DNA of 64,000 nt from assembly GCA_017464345.1 (NCBI GenBank), contig JAFUAH010000015.1, forward strand, positions 34,775 to 98,774. The letters are read 5' to 3'. The notes under the pieces were generated by a model, which was not told where the DNA came from, searched no databases, and saw only the letters and a list, made by a program, of their open reading frames with translations. Position numbers and translations under genes: made by a program. The stretch comes from Bacteroidaceae bacterium (GTDB taxonomy: Bacteria; Bacteroidota; Bacteroidia; Bacteroidales; Bacteroidaceae). Shown piece by piece: positions 1-6,189 of this stretch; within the stretch, counting starts at the first letter, position 1, and every line of letters starts with the position of its first letter.

Positions 1-209
1 TCAAGAACATTTTCATCAACTACGCCCACGGCATCATGAACGAGAAACAACTGAACTATGGCATCAAGGTCTGTTCCATGCCAGCCCAGAAGAAAATGAT
101 GGAAGCCTTGGGAAACTACATGACCAATATGCAGTCTCTGGGCATGAACCTCCTTGATTATTATGTGGAGTGGCTCGAAGCACAGGGCGTGGAACTCAAG
201 GAGATGTAA
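1..209 (+). CDS. C-terminal end of an unrecognised protein (partial)
   Basis: The reading frame is open from the window edge and ends with TAA at 207-209, giving the last 68 residues. The peptide is mostly helical in appearance, rich in Met, Lys and Leu, and ends ...EWLEAQGVELKEM. No family motif is recognisable. The gene starts outside the window. Real coding is likely because the frame is open to the edge and the codon use looks normal, but the function is unknown. Confidence 0.6.
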   Translation, partial: KNIFINYAHGIMNEKQLNYGIKVCSMPAQKKMMEALGNYMTNMQSLGMNLLDYYVEWLEAQGVELKEM

Positions 210-273
210 CATCGCTGAAGTACAATGGCCGGCGCTATCTGTTCTGTGAGACCATTTTATCTGCTCGTTGGCG

Positions 274-584
274 TAAGGTATTATAGTTGGCTATATGCTG
301 CCGTCCTCTTCTGCTGCTAAAGAGGGAATGGTTCCTATGGGCTTTGCTTGTGGGTCAATTGTCCGTCAAGCGAAACCCGTACGGGACGAAGCCCAGACTC
401 GGGCGAGTCGGCCTTGACGGACAATTGACCCACAAGAGCATCCCCTATGGGTTCTCTGATTATCCTCTTGACGAGAGCTGCAAATCTGTCAGACTTTTCG
501 CCCCACTCTTCGTAACTCTGCCGATAAATCGACGAAATTAAAGGCGTTTGTGTGCCATAAGGCATTATAGTTGGCTATATGCTG
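274..584. repeat. 27-bp direct repeats flanking the palindromic repeat
   Basis: A 27-bp sequence beginning TAAGG and ending CTATATGCTG occurs at 274-300 and again at 558-584 with one mismatch. The copies bracket the 222-bp palindromic repeat at 319-540. Such flanking direct repeats could mark an insertion event; this is inference. Confidence 0.6.
319..540. repeat. 222-bp dispersed palindromic repeat, copy 1
   Basis: This is nearly identical, without length change, to 27816-28037. Its core is a perfect 24-bp inverted repeat (347-370 with 413-436, starting CTTGTGGGTCAATTG). The loop of about 42 nt contains two smaller palindromes, CCCGTACGGG and GACTCGGGCGAGTC. Both strands happen to be open for about 80 codons, but a palindrome conserved at the DNA level explains this better than a protein. 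Confidence 0.85.
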
Positions 585-633
585 GCATTTCTTCCGCGGC
601 GCAAAGTACATTCTCCTCACTGGGCATTGTGTA

Positions 634-888
634 CTAGGAGCCAATGGCCGTACCGTACTCATATAGGGTGTCGCTGGGTAGGTCTATCTGGTCGTTCCAA
701 TAGATGCAAGTGCGGCTTCCGTCGAGTTGCGCTTGGTGGAACAGACCATGCACAGCCAGCAGGTCTTGAAAAGCAGGTATCGTACGAATGTCATCCATCA
801 CGTCATATCGCACAGCGTAACCGTCGTCGAAGGTCACCAGTAACTGATAATCGTCGGTGGTCGTGAATGACTTTATACGTGGAATCAT
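634..888 (-). CDS. DUF2442 family protein
   Basis: This 84-residue protein matches the DUF2442 pattern: a beta-rich start (IKSFTTTDDYQLLVTFDDG), a central region and a terminal segment containing IYWNDQIDLPSDTLYE. It lies 12 bases downstream of a DUF4160 gene on the same strand. The pair recurs at 4549-5057 on the other strand. In many bacteria these two small families are neighbours and are suspected to form a toxin-antitoxin-like or DNA-associated module. No biochemical role is established, and none can be read here. Confidence 0.8.
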   Translation of the reverse strand: MIPRIKSFTTTDDYQLLVTFDDGYAVRYDVMDDIRTIPAFQDLLAVHGLFHQAQLDGSRTCIYWNDQIDLPSDTLYEYGTAIGS

Positions 889-900
889 GGCAGCAGGACG

Positions 901-1152
901 TTATAGTGGAGGTAGTTTTACGATACGTTGTGTCTGCCACATGTTGAGCAACTCGTCTTGGTGTTCTGAAAGCCACTCCCGTACCAATGACTGTGCTCGA
1001 AGTGGCATGTCGCCCTCTGTCATTTCATAGGTATGAATATCGAACACACCTACAGACTCATTGTATAGGGCATGGATGTGGGCGGGGTCATGCTCTTTTG
1101 GCTTAAAGAACATCTTGATTATAATTCCGTAGAAACGAGCGATTTCTGGCAT
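901..1152 (-). CDS. DUF4160 family protein
   Basis: The 83-residue product starts MPEIARFYGI and carries the family's KMFFKPKEHDPAHIH segment with its conserved His residues. An upstream Met at 1212 is open in frame but lies before the -7 box at 1183-1190, so the start at 1152 is chosen; it also matches the usual DUF4160 start (MPxIxRF). It is the first gene of a two-gene unit with DUF2442. Function unknown; a toxin-like role is only suspected from gene context in other genomes. Confidence 0.8.
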   Translation of the reverse strand: MPEIARFYGIIIKMFFKPKEHDPAHIHALYNESVGVFDIHTYEMTEGDMPLRAQSLVREWLSEHQDELLNMWQTQRIVKLPPL

Positions 1153-1182
1153 GATTGGCAGATAAATTCTTGGTTCTTGTGG

Positions 1183-1190
1183 CAAATTTA
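1183..1190 (-). promoter_or_regulatory. -7 box for the DUF4160-DUF2442 unit
   Basis: TAAATTTG on the minus strand fits the Bacteroidetes TAnnTTTG consensus and lies about 30 nt upstream of the chosen start at 1152. Confidence 0.65.
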
Positions 1191-1285
1191 CGAAATAATG
1201 CTGATGTGGCAAAGCATTTTACGATGATAAATGTATATGGCACACAGATAAAGGCGTTTGTGCCAATAGTGTACGTAAAGAGAAA

Positions 1286-1325
1286 GTGAACCCCGAAAGT
1301 TATTCGTTTAACTTTCGGGGTTCAC
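1286..1325 (-). terminator. Hairpin terminator after araB
   Basis: A perfect 17-bp inverted repeat (1286-1302 with 1309-1325, arm GTGAACCCCGAAAGTTA) with a 6-nt loop lies 42 nt past the araB stop codon. It is placed to end the araB transcript and to shield it from the convergent or upstream units. Confidence 0.8.
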
Positions 1326-1366
1326 TGCATCTTGAGGCGTCCTCGTGAGGAGGGGGTGGCAGGTTG

Positions 1367-2959
1367 TTACTTCTTGCACTCCGTGGCGGCCTTCTCGATG
1401 GGCAGGCCTGCCTTGTAGGTCTCGATGTAGCGGTTGAAGCCGGCCACGTCCTCGGGGGTGGGCTTAACCTCTACGCCCGTGTTGCCAGCGAAGACAACCT
1501 GGTCAAGGTAGTCGGCCAGCGAGAGTTTGTCGTGGTTGTTCACGGCGTAGGCTGCCAGCAGGGCGATGCCCCATGCACCTCCTTCGCCTGCCGTCTCCAT
1601 GACGGAGATGGGGGAGTTGAGGGCTGCGGCCAACATGCGCTGACCGACCTGAGGCGTGGTGAAGTAACCACCGTGCCCCATGATGCGGTCCACACGGATG
1701 CGCTCCTCGTTGAATAAAATGTCGTTACCCAGTTTCAGCACACCGATGGCGCCGTAGAGGTGGGCACGCATGAAGTTGGCAAGGTTAAACTTGTCGGTAG
1801 CCGAGCGCACGAAGAGGGGACGGCCGTCCATCAACCCGGCAACGGGCTCGCCGGAGAAGTAGTTGTACGACATGATGCCGCCGCAGTCGGGGTCGCCCTG
1901 TGCGGCAATGTTGAACAGCGTGCCATAGAGGTCGCTCGTGGCTTGCTTGATGCCGAGCAACTGCTGGTACTCCTTGAAGATATTGACCCAGGCGTTAATG
2001 TCCGAGGTACAGTTGTTGCAGTGTACCATGGCCACGAGCGAGCCGTCGGGCGTGGTCACGAGGTCGATGGGCTCGTAGGGCTTCGACAGCGGGCGCTCCA
2101 GCACAATCATCGAGAAGGAGGAGGTGCCGGCCGAGACGTTACCCGTGCGCTGACGGACGGCGTTCGTGGCAACCATGCCCGTGCCTGCGTCGCCCTCGGG
2201 AGGACAAACGGGGATGCCGGGCTTCAGGTGACCGCTGACGTCCAGTTTCATGGCACCCTCGGGAGTCAGGAAACCGGCGTTCTCGCCTGCATTCAGCGAC
2301 TTGGGCAGGATGTCGAGCAACTTCCATGAGAAACCACGTGGGGCGATGAGTTCGTCGAACTTGCGCACCATTTCGGCGTCGTAGGTCTTCGTGGCGGGGT
2401 CAACGGGAATCATACCCGAAGCGTCGCCCACGCCCAGCACGAACTGACCCGTCACCTGCAAGTGAACGTAGCCGGCCAAGGTGGTCAGGTACTTGATGTC
2501 GGGCACGTGCTCCTCGTTGTCGAGGATGGCCTCGTAGAGGTGGCTGATGCTCCAGCGCAGGGGGATGTTATAGACGAAGAGTTCGGAGAGTTCAGCGGCG
2601 GCCTTGCCCGTGTTGGTGTTGCGCCAGGTGCGGAAGGGCACGAGTATTTCCTGCCGTTCGTTGAAGGCCATGTAACCGTGCATCATGGCCGAGAAGCCGA
2701 TGGCGGCCAGGGTCTCAATCTCGCAGTCGTATTCCTTCTGCACGTTCTTTCTGAGGTCGGCGTAGCAGTCCTGCAGACCGTACCAGATGGCCTCGGTCGA
2801 GTAGGTCCAAAGGCCGTCCACCAGTTGGTTTTCCCACGTGTGGCTACCCTGTGCGATGGGCTTATTCTCGGGGTCGATGAGGACCGCCTTGATGCGGGTC
2901 GAGCCGAACTCAATACCGAGTATGGCCTTACCCGACTCAATAACTTGTTTTGCTGTCAT
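1367..2959 (-). CDS. araB: Ribulokinase, FGGY carbohydrate kinase
   Basis: A 530-residue FGGY kinase. The N-terminal phosphate-binding segment ILGIEFGSTRIKAVLID is at about residues 13-29. The C-terminal nucleotide-binding segment, including METAGEGGAWGIALLAAY, is at about 460-480. In the arabinose pathway it would phosphorylate L-ribulose to L-ribulose 5-phosphate in the cytoplasm. The symbol rests on context: araA and araD lie on the same strand further upstream, separated by an accessory block. Xylulokinase is the main alternative from sequence alone. Its own -7 box lies at 3010-3017, and the length is normal for the family. Confidence 0.82.
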   Translation of the reverse strand: MTAKQVIESGKAILGIEFGSTRIKAVLIDPENKPIAQGSHTWENQLVDGLWTYSTEAIWYGLQDCYADLRKNVQKEYDCEIETLAAIGFSAMMHGYMAFNERQEILVPFRTWRNTNTGKAAAELSELFVYNIPLRWSISHLYEAILDNEEHVPDIKYLTTLAGYVHLQVTGQFVLGVGDASGMIPVDPATKTYDAEMVRKFDELIAPRGFSWKLLDILPKSLNAGENAGFLTPEGAMKLDVSGHLKPGIPVCPPEGDAGTGMVATNAVRQRTGNVSAGTSSFSMIVLERPLSKPYEPIDLVTTPDGSLVAMVHCNNCTSDINAWVNIFKEYQQLLGIKQATSDLYGTLFNIAAQGDPDCGGIMSYNYFSGEPVAGLMDGRPLFVRSATDKFNLANFMRAHLYGAIGVLKLGNDILFNEERIRVDRIMGHGGYFTTPQVGQRMLAAALNSPISVMETAGEGGAWGIALLAAYAVNNHDKLSLADYLDQVVFAGNTGVEVKPTPEDVAGFNRYIETYKAGLPIEKAATECKK

Positions 2960-3009
2960 AGTAATAAGATTATAGTTACAGTTAATGATAATGTCCCTAA
3001 AAATTTAGA

Positions 3010-3017
3010 CAAATATA
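3010..3017 (-). promoter_or_regulatory. -7 box for araB
   Basis: TATATTTG on the minus strand lies about 50 nt upstream of the araB start, giving araB a promoter separate from the araA-containing operon. Confidence 0.7.
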
Positions 3018-3041
3018 TTCATTTTCCCCGATACCCACAAA

Positions 3042-3110
3042 GTTTTCGGCCTCAAATTGATAAAATCCCGTCCATCTTTCCTCGTTTCTCGGGATTTGTT
3101 TGTATATTTG
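3042..3110 (+). promoter_or_regulatory. 69-bp promoter repeat, copy 1
   Basis: A 69-bp sequence identical to 4460-4528. It ends with TATATTTG (3103-3110), a perfect -7 box, and contains an imperfect hairpin, AATCCCG ... CGGGATT. It drives the toxin-antitoxin pair beginning at 3140. Identity over 69 bp of non-coding DNA in front of unrelated genes indicates a recently copied promoter cassette. Confidence 0.85.
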
Positions 3111-3139
3111 CCTGCAGAAAACAATAGAAGTGTAAGTTT

Positions 3140-3391
3140 ATGGCAACAGTTTCGGCATCAATGCCTCGCCCCGTGACACTCAATGTCAGTCTTGAAGATA
3201 CTTCAATGTTGCGAGATGTAAAGAAGGCCATCTCCATGTTACGCGGTGTAACTAAGGTAAGCGTACCGCGTACTAAGAAGTATGACATCACCAAAACCGC
3301 AGGTTTTCGTGAGGCCATGGAAGACGTAAAGTGTGGACGCGTGACACACTACGACTCTCTTCAGGACTTTTACAAAGAGATGGGGCTGTAA
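3140..3391 (+). CDS. Putative antitoxin of a YafQ-type toxin-antitoxin pair
   Basis: An 83-residue small protein with an N-terminal segment, MPRPVTLNVSLEDTSMLRDVK, and a short acidic/helical C-terminus typical of antitoxins (YDSLQDFYKEMGL). One base separates its stop from the YafQ-like toxin start, the classical antitoxin-first arrangement. The antitoxin family itself is not clearly recognised; the N-terminus may be a dimerising DNA-binding region. It is expressed from the 69-bp promoter repeat just upstream. The role is inferred from its partner. Confidence 0.7.
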   Translation: MATVSASMPRPVTLNVSLEDTSMLRDVKKAISMLRGVTKVSVPRTKKYDITKTAGFREAMEDVKCGRVTHYDSLQDFYKEMGL

Positions 3392-3392
3392 G

Positions 3393-3668
3393 ATGGAATA
3401 TCATGTAATCATTTCCTCACGCTTCAAGAAAGACTTCAAGCGTTGCATGAAGCGGGGGCTTGACATGCGTCTCATCACAACAGCAATGGACATGCTCAAG
3501 GCTACAGGTACGTTGCCGGCACAATACCATCCCCATAAACTTGTTGGAGAAAAGCGTGGTATCTGGGAATGTCACATCCAGCCCGACTGGCTGATGACGT
3601 GGGAACAGAATAATCAAGAACTCACCCTCCTGTTCCTACAGACAGGTACGCACGCAGACCTTTTTTAA
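3393..3668 (+). CDS. YafQ/RelE-family mRNA interferase toxin
   Basis: A 91-residue toxin with the YafQ hallmarks: FKKDFKRC near the N-terminus, HKLVGEKRGIWECHIQPDW in the centre and THADLF at the very end. The His, Asp-Trp and terminal His/Phe residues correspond to the ribosome-dependent RNase residues of YafQ. In characterised relatives the toxin cleaves mRNA in the ribosomal A site and is neutralised by the upstream antitoxin. All key residues appear intact, so an active toxin is plausible. A structured element follows 9 nt after the stop. Confidence 0.88.
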   Translation: MEYHVIISSRFKKDFKRCMKRGLDMRLITTAMDMLKATGTLPAQYHPHKLVGEKRGIWECHIQPDWLMTWEQNNQELTLLFLQTGTHADLF

Positions 3669-3677
3669 TTACTTAAC

Positions 3678-3900
3678 CCTTACGCCCATGAACAGATAAA
3701 CAAACGTAAAAACATATAGGAAGAAGCGTCCGCTTTGATTCTTGTTTACCGTAATTTAGCCAAAATTATTAAACTATCAAGATTGAAGAATGGATGCTCA
3801 CGCCGATGGCGTGGGCTTTTACTCGTTGATGATAGTTGGGTGTTTGGCGACACCTCGGTAAACGTAGACGAAAGTAATTGTCCACGTTTCTTTTTTGTGT
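3678..3900 (+). ncRNA. Covarying structured element, copy 1
   Basis: A 223-bp element related to 5060-5285. The ends are conserved: a left block around AAGAAGCGTCCGCTTTG and a right block around GACGAAAGTAATTGTCCACG. The inner stems are different in sequence but perfectly paired: 3744-3751 with 3856-3863, 3759-3764 with 3843-3848, and 3772-3779 with 3830-3837. The apex is a conserved hairpin, CACGCC-GAT-GGCGTG, at 3799-3813. This is strong evidence for selection on folding. It ends 48 bases before a lipoprotein gene. It could be a leader RNA, a free small RNA or a folded single-strand recombination site. No match to a known class is recognised. Confidence 0.75.
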
Positions 3901-3947
3901 ACTTATTCGTAAGACATCTTATTATTAACTTTTAAAAATAAACAAAA

Positions 3948-4352
3948 ATGAAAAAACTTTTAGGAATGTTGCTGCTGACCTTAATAGCAGCAGTTAGTTT
4001 CACTCTCGTATCGTGTGGGGATGATGACGATGACAAGAACAAGGCTGGTGAAGTGACCGAAATGTACGGCCTTTGGGTGTGCATCACCAGCGAAGACAGT
4101 TGGTCGGGCTATATTGCTAAAGACCAGTTTGTGGGAGAGGAACTTACTATTAACTCTGATGGAACATACACATCTACAGCAGAATCGTTCGGCTATACGG
4201 GAAAATGGAGCGTTTCGGGCAATTCGTTCGTAGCAAAAACCAGTTATGGCAAAACTATTACTGCTACATTTTCTGTAAGTGGTAACTACATGACTCTATC
4301 AGGTAAGACGAACGAGGGAGTTACCTTCAATTATCATTTTAGGAGGAAGTAA
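3948..4352 (+). CDS. Small lipocalin-like lipoprotein
   Basis: A 134-residue protein with a signal peptide and lipobox (TLVSC, Cys about 23), followed by an Asp-rich stretch (GDDDDDKNK) that in Bacteroidetes often directs lipoproteins to the surface. The remaining about 100 residues are beta-rich, with alternating strands (TYTSTAESFGYTGKWSVSGN), resembling lipocalin-like domains of Bacteroides lipoproteins. Function unknown. It sits directly after structured element copy 1, which may act in its 5' leader, and before a hairpin terminator. Confidence 0.75.
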   Translation: MKKLLGMLLLTLIAAVSFTLVSCGDDDDDKNKAGEVTEMYGLWVCITSEDSWSGYIAKDQFVGEELTINSDGTYTSTAESFGYTGKWSVSGNSFVAKTSYGKTITATFSVSGNYMTLSGKTNEGVTFNYHFRRK

Positions 4353-4382
4353 GGGCTCGACAGAATACTATACGTCAAAGAA

Positions 4383-4417
4383 CAAGGGCAGCCAGTCGGA
4401 GTAACTTGTTGCCCTTG
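4383..4417 (+). terminator. Hairpin terminator, AAGGGCAGC family
   Basis: CAAGGGCA pairs with TGCCCTTG around a loop containing AGTCGGAG. It lies 31 nt after the lipoprotein stop. Similar hairpins are at 6133-6166, 7628-7659 and 11760-11794. Confidence 0.65.
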
Positions 4418-4459
4418 AATCATGGCTTTTGTCGGTTGCAATGAGTTGGAAAATGTTAG

Positions 4460-4528
4460 GTTTTCGGCCTCAAATTGATAAAATCCCGTCCATCTTTCCT
4501 CGTTTCTCGGGATTTGTTTGTATATTTG
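4460..4528 (+). promoter_or_regulatory. 69-bp promoter repeat, copy 2
   Basis: Identical over 69 bp to 3042-3110, ending in the -7 box TATATTTG at 4521-4528. Here it drives a DUF4160-DUF2442 pair instead of the YafQ pair. Confidence 0.85.
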
Positions 4529-4548
4529 TGGCACAAATATGTAATGCG

Positions 4549-4788
4549 ATGCCTACGATATTCATCTTTTTCGGATTCCGTTTCATGTTCTACTCTAACG
4601 ACCACGAGCCAGTGCATGTGCATATTTTCAAGGATGGGAACGAGGCTAAGTACAACGTCACGGGGATAGAACTGATATACAATCACGAATTCAAGAAACA
4701 GGAACTGGCACTTATCGAATCCATCATAGAAGAGAACAAGGAAATAATCATAGAACGCTGGAAGGCTCATTTTGACAAGAAGAAGTGA
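4549..4788 (+). CDS. DUF4160 family protein
   Basis: A 79-residue protein starting MPTIFIFFGFRFMFYSNDHEP and containing the conserved His-x-His (VHVHIF), the standard DUF4160 core. The Met at 4549 is chosen over an in-frame upstream Met because the latter precedes the promoter box at 4521-4528. It has the same role and partner as the pair at 634-1152 but diverges strongly from it in sequence, so this is not a recent local duplication of those genes. Function unknown. Confidence 0.82.
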   Translation: MPTIFIFFGFRFMFYSNDHEPVHVHIFKDGNEAKYNVTGIELIYNHEFKKQELALIESIIEENKEIIIERWKAHFDKKK

Positions 4789-4799
4789 TAACGCAGGCA

Positions 4800-5057
4800 A
4801 TGATAACCAAGGTGTGGGTAGATGAGACCCATGTGTATGCCGAAACGAAAGACGGCAGACAGGCTCGTTATGCATTTGCGGAATGGCCGCGTTTGGCTAA
4901 TGCCACAGACGCGCAACGGCGTGACTTCTATCTCTCATACGGTGGCATTCATTGGCCGCAAATCGACGAAGACCTAAGTTTCGAGGGCATGTTCGAAGAC
5001 AGCGGCGTGCTCTATGCTGCCGAGCCGGAAGCCCCTGAGTATAATGTAAAACAGTAA
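4800..5057 (+). CDS. DUF2442 family protein
   Basis: An 85-residue partner of the DUF4160 protein, with the DUF2442 features RQARYAFAEWPRLANAT and GGIHWPQIDEDLSFEGM. ATG 4800 is preferred. A GTG at 4785 overlaps the preceding stop codon and would add five residues, so translational coupling through that site is possible. The stop is followed within three bases by structured element copy 2. Function unknown. Confidence 0.82.
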   Translation: MITKVWVDETHVYAETKDGRQARYAFAEWPRLANATDAQRRDFYLSYGGIHWPQIDEDLSFEGMFEDSGVLYAAEPEAPEYNVKQ

Positions 5058-5059
5058 AA

Positions 5060-5285
5060 CCTTACGCCAATGGACAGATAAACAAACGTAAAGACATATA
5101 GGAAGAAGCGTCCGCTTTGATTCTTGTCTTCTGAAAATCTGCAAAATTTAAGAAGTACACGAGAGTAAAAGGCTCAGACGCTCACGCCGATGGCGTGGGC
5201 TTTTACTCGTAGATGTGTACATAGGTTTTTGCAGATACCTCAGAAGACGTAGACGAAAGTAATTGTCCACGTTTTCTTTTTGTGT
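5060..5285 (+). ncRNA. Covarying structured element, copy 2
   Basis: A 226-bp element homologous to 3678-3900 at both ends and at the apical hairpin. All intervening stems have been rewritten but still pair perfectly: 5126-5134 with 5240-5248, 5137-5146 with 5227-5236, 5155-5160 with 5215-5220, and 5163-5171 with 5200-5208. The right boundary is followed after 50 nt by a small membrane protein gene. The alternatives are as for copy 1. Confidence 0.75.
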
Positions 5286-5335
5286 AAATATGACACAACC
5301 ACTATTAATTAATAATCTTTTAAATATAATTAACT

Positions 5336-5530
5336 ATGAAAAAAGCGACTTTAATGGGACTTGTAGGCAGCATTATTATACTGCTGATACAAGTGTATTA
5401 TTTTATTGGGAGTTTCAGTGTCATCCAGTATGGCGGTGGCATTGTACACGTAGTTACTAATTTGCTGGGAATCGCAGCATGGTGTTGTATTGCCTATTTC
5501 TTTTTTACCCTTTATAAAAAGCAGAAGTAA
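5336..5530 (+). CDS. Small two-helix membrane protein
   Basis: A 64-residue hydrophobic protein with two predicted membrane helices (about residues 6-27 and 36-58) and a basic tail, LYKKQK. It begins 50 nt after structured element copy 2 and is followed after two bases by another membrane protein gene, so the two are probably co-expressed. No family is recognised. A small membrane partner such as a holin-like or toxin-like peptide is possible, but nothing in the sequence establishes it. Confidence 0.6.
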   Translation: MKKATLMGLVGSIIILLIQVYYFIGSFSVIQYGGGIVHVVTNLLGIAAWCCIAYFFFTLYKKQK

Positions 5531-5532
5531 TT

Positions 5533-5889
5533 ATGGAAGAAAGTAATGTATTTGAGGAGTTAGGAATCGAAACCGTAAAAGAGCAGAAGTCGCAAACTGA
5601 CGAAAAGATTGAAGTCGGCACTAATAATAGTGCAGAAAACATGCTGGAGTCAATTTCTTACTTTATACTGATTGGGGGAATTATCGTGACGGTTATTCTG
5701 CTATTTAGTATCTGCTTTATTCAGAATCCTGCTTACCACTATTACAAGGAGTATATGTTTAACCCGACCGGATTCGGAATAACATGTGGGACACTACTTT
5801 CAACGCTGGCCTCATGGGCTGCCTTGAAAGTTTTTGCCAACATCTCTAAGACTCTGAAGGAGATTAAAAACCGGATGCCCAAAGCATAA
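5533..5889 (+). CDS. Small membrane protein, unknown function
   Basis: A 118-residue protein with a soluble acidic N-terminus of about 40 residues, a hydrophobic helix (YFILIGGIIVTVILLFSICF, about 43-63) and a second, weaker helix (about 82-102), ending in a basic tail. It is probably co-transcribed with the 64-residue membrane protein two bases upstream. It is not recognised as a known family. The region following it up to 6190 holds an array of short repeats and a terminator but no gene. Confidence 0.6.
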   Translation: MEESNVFEELGIETVKEQKSQTDEKIEVGTNNSAENMLESISYFILIGGIIVTVILLFSICFIQNPAYHYYKEYMFNPTGFGITCGTLLSTLASWAALKVFANISKTLKEIKNRMPKA

Positions 5890-5952
5890 TACATGTTTTC
5901 CGATGAGAAGCCATATAGTACATACTTCCTTTATTAGCCCACCGTCGTGCAC

Positions 5953-6104
5953 GCTATTAGGGAGAGGGGTGTGCTCATTAGTAGTGCGCAAGATTCCTCG
6001 CTATTAGCGAACAAACTTGCTGGCTATTAGTGAGCATACCCTGTTGGCTATTAGCGAGACGAATTGTTCGCTAATAGCGAGGAAAGAGGCGGGCTAATAG
6101 TGAG
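5953..6104. repeat. Phased array of CTAWTAGYGA motifs
   Basis: The motif CTA(T/A)TAG(C/T)GA occurs at 6001, 6024, 6048, 6071 and 6094, that is every 23-24 bp. Two degenerate copies lie at 5954 and about 5975 in the same phase. The spacers are unrelated in sequence. It is not a coding repeat (the period is not a multiple of three) and not CRISPR (the repeat is too short). It looks like an iteron-style protein-binding array. It lies between two convergent genes. Confidence 0.7.
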
Positions 6105-6132
6105 TAGCATGGTGCGTTAGTGGTTGGATAAA

Positions 6133-6166
6133 CAAGTGCGGCAAGCCAATCGGCTTTCCGCACTTG
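6133..6166. terminator. Hairpin terminator
   Basis: CAAGTGCGG (6133-6141) pairs with CCGCACTTG (6158-6166) around a loop containing CCAATCGG, between the convergent genes ending at 5889 and 6190. It shares its loop with the hairpin at 7628-7659. Confidence 0.65.
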
Positions 6167-6189
6167 AATCTACATCCTCGTGGGGGGAA

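Noticed and set aside
287-541. Open frames on both strands inside the palindromic repeat at 319-540 (and at 27832-28056)
   Set aside because: Both strands are open because the sequence is palindromic. The similar peptides follow from DNA conservation, and no promoter or ribosome site fits.
3678-5285. Integron attC sites or retron msr-msd RNA
   Set aside because: The folded, covarying structure is reminiscent of both, but no integron integrase, no attC core motifs and no reverse transcriptase are present in the window. It is kept as an unclassified element.
5953-6104. CRISPR array
   Set aside because: The repeat is only about 10 bp and the period 23-24 bp, with no cas genes nearby.
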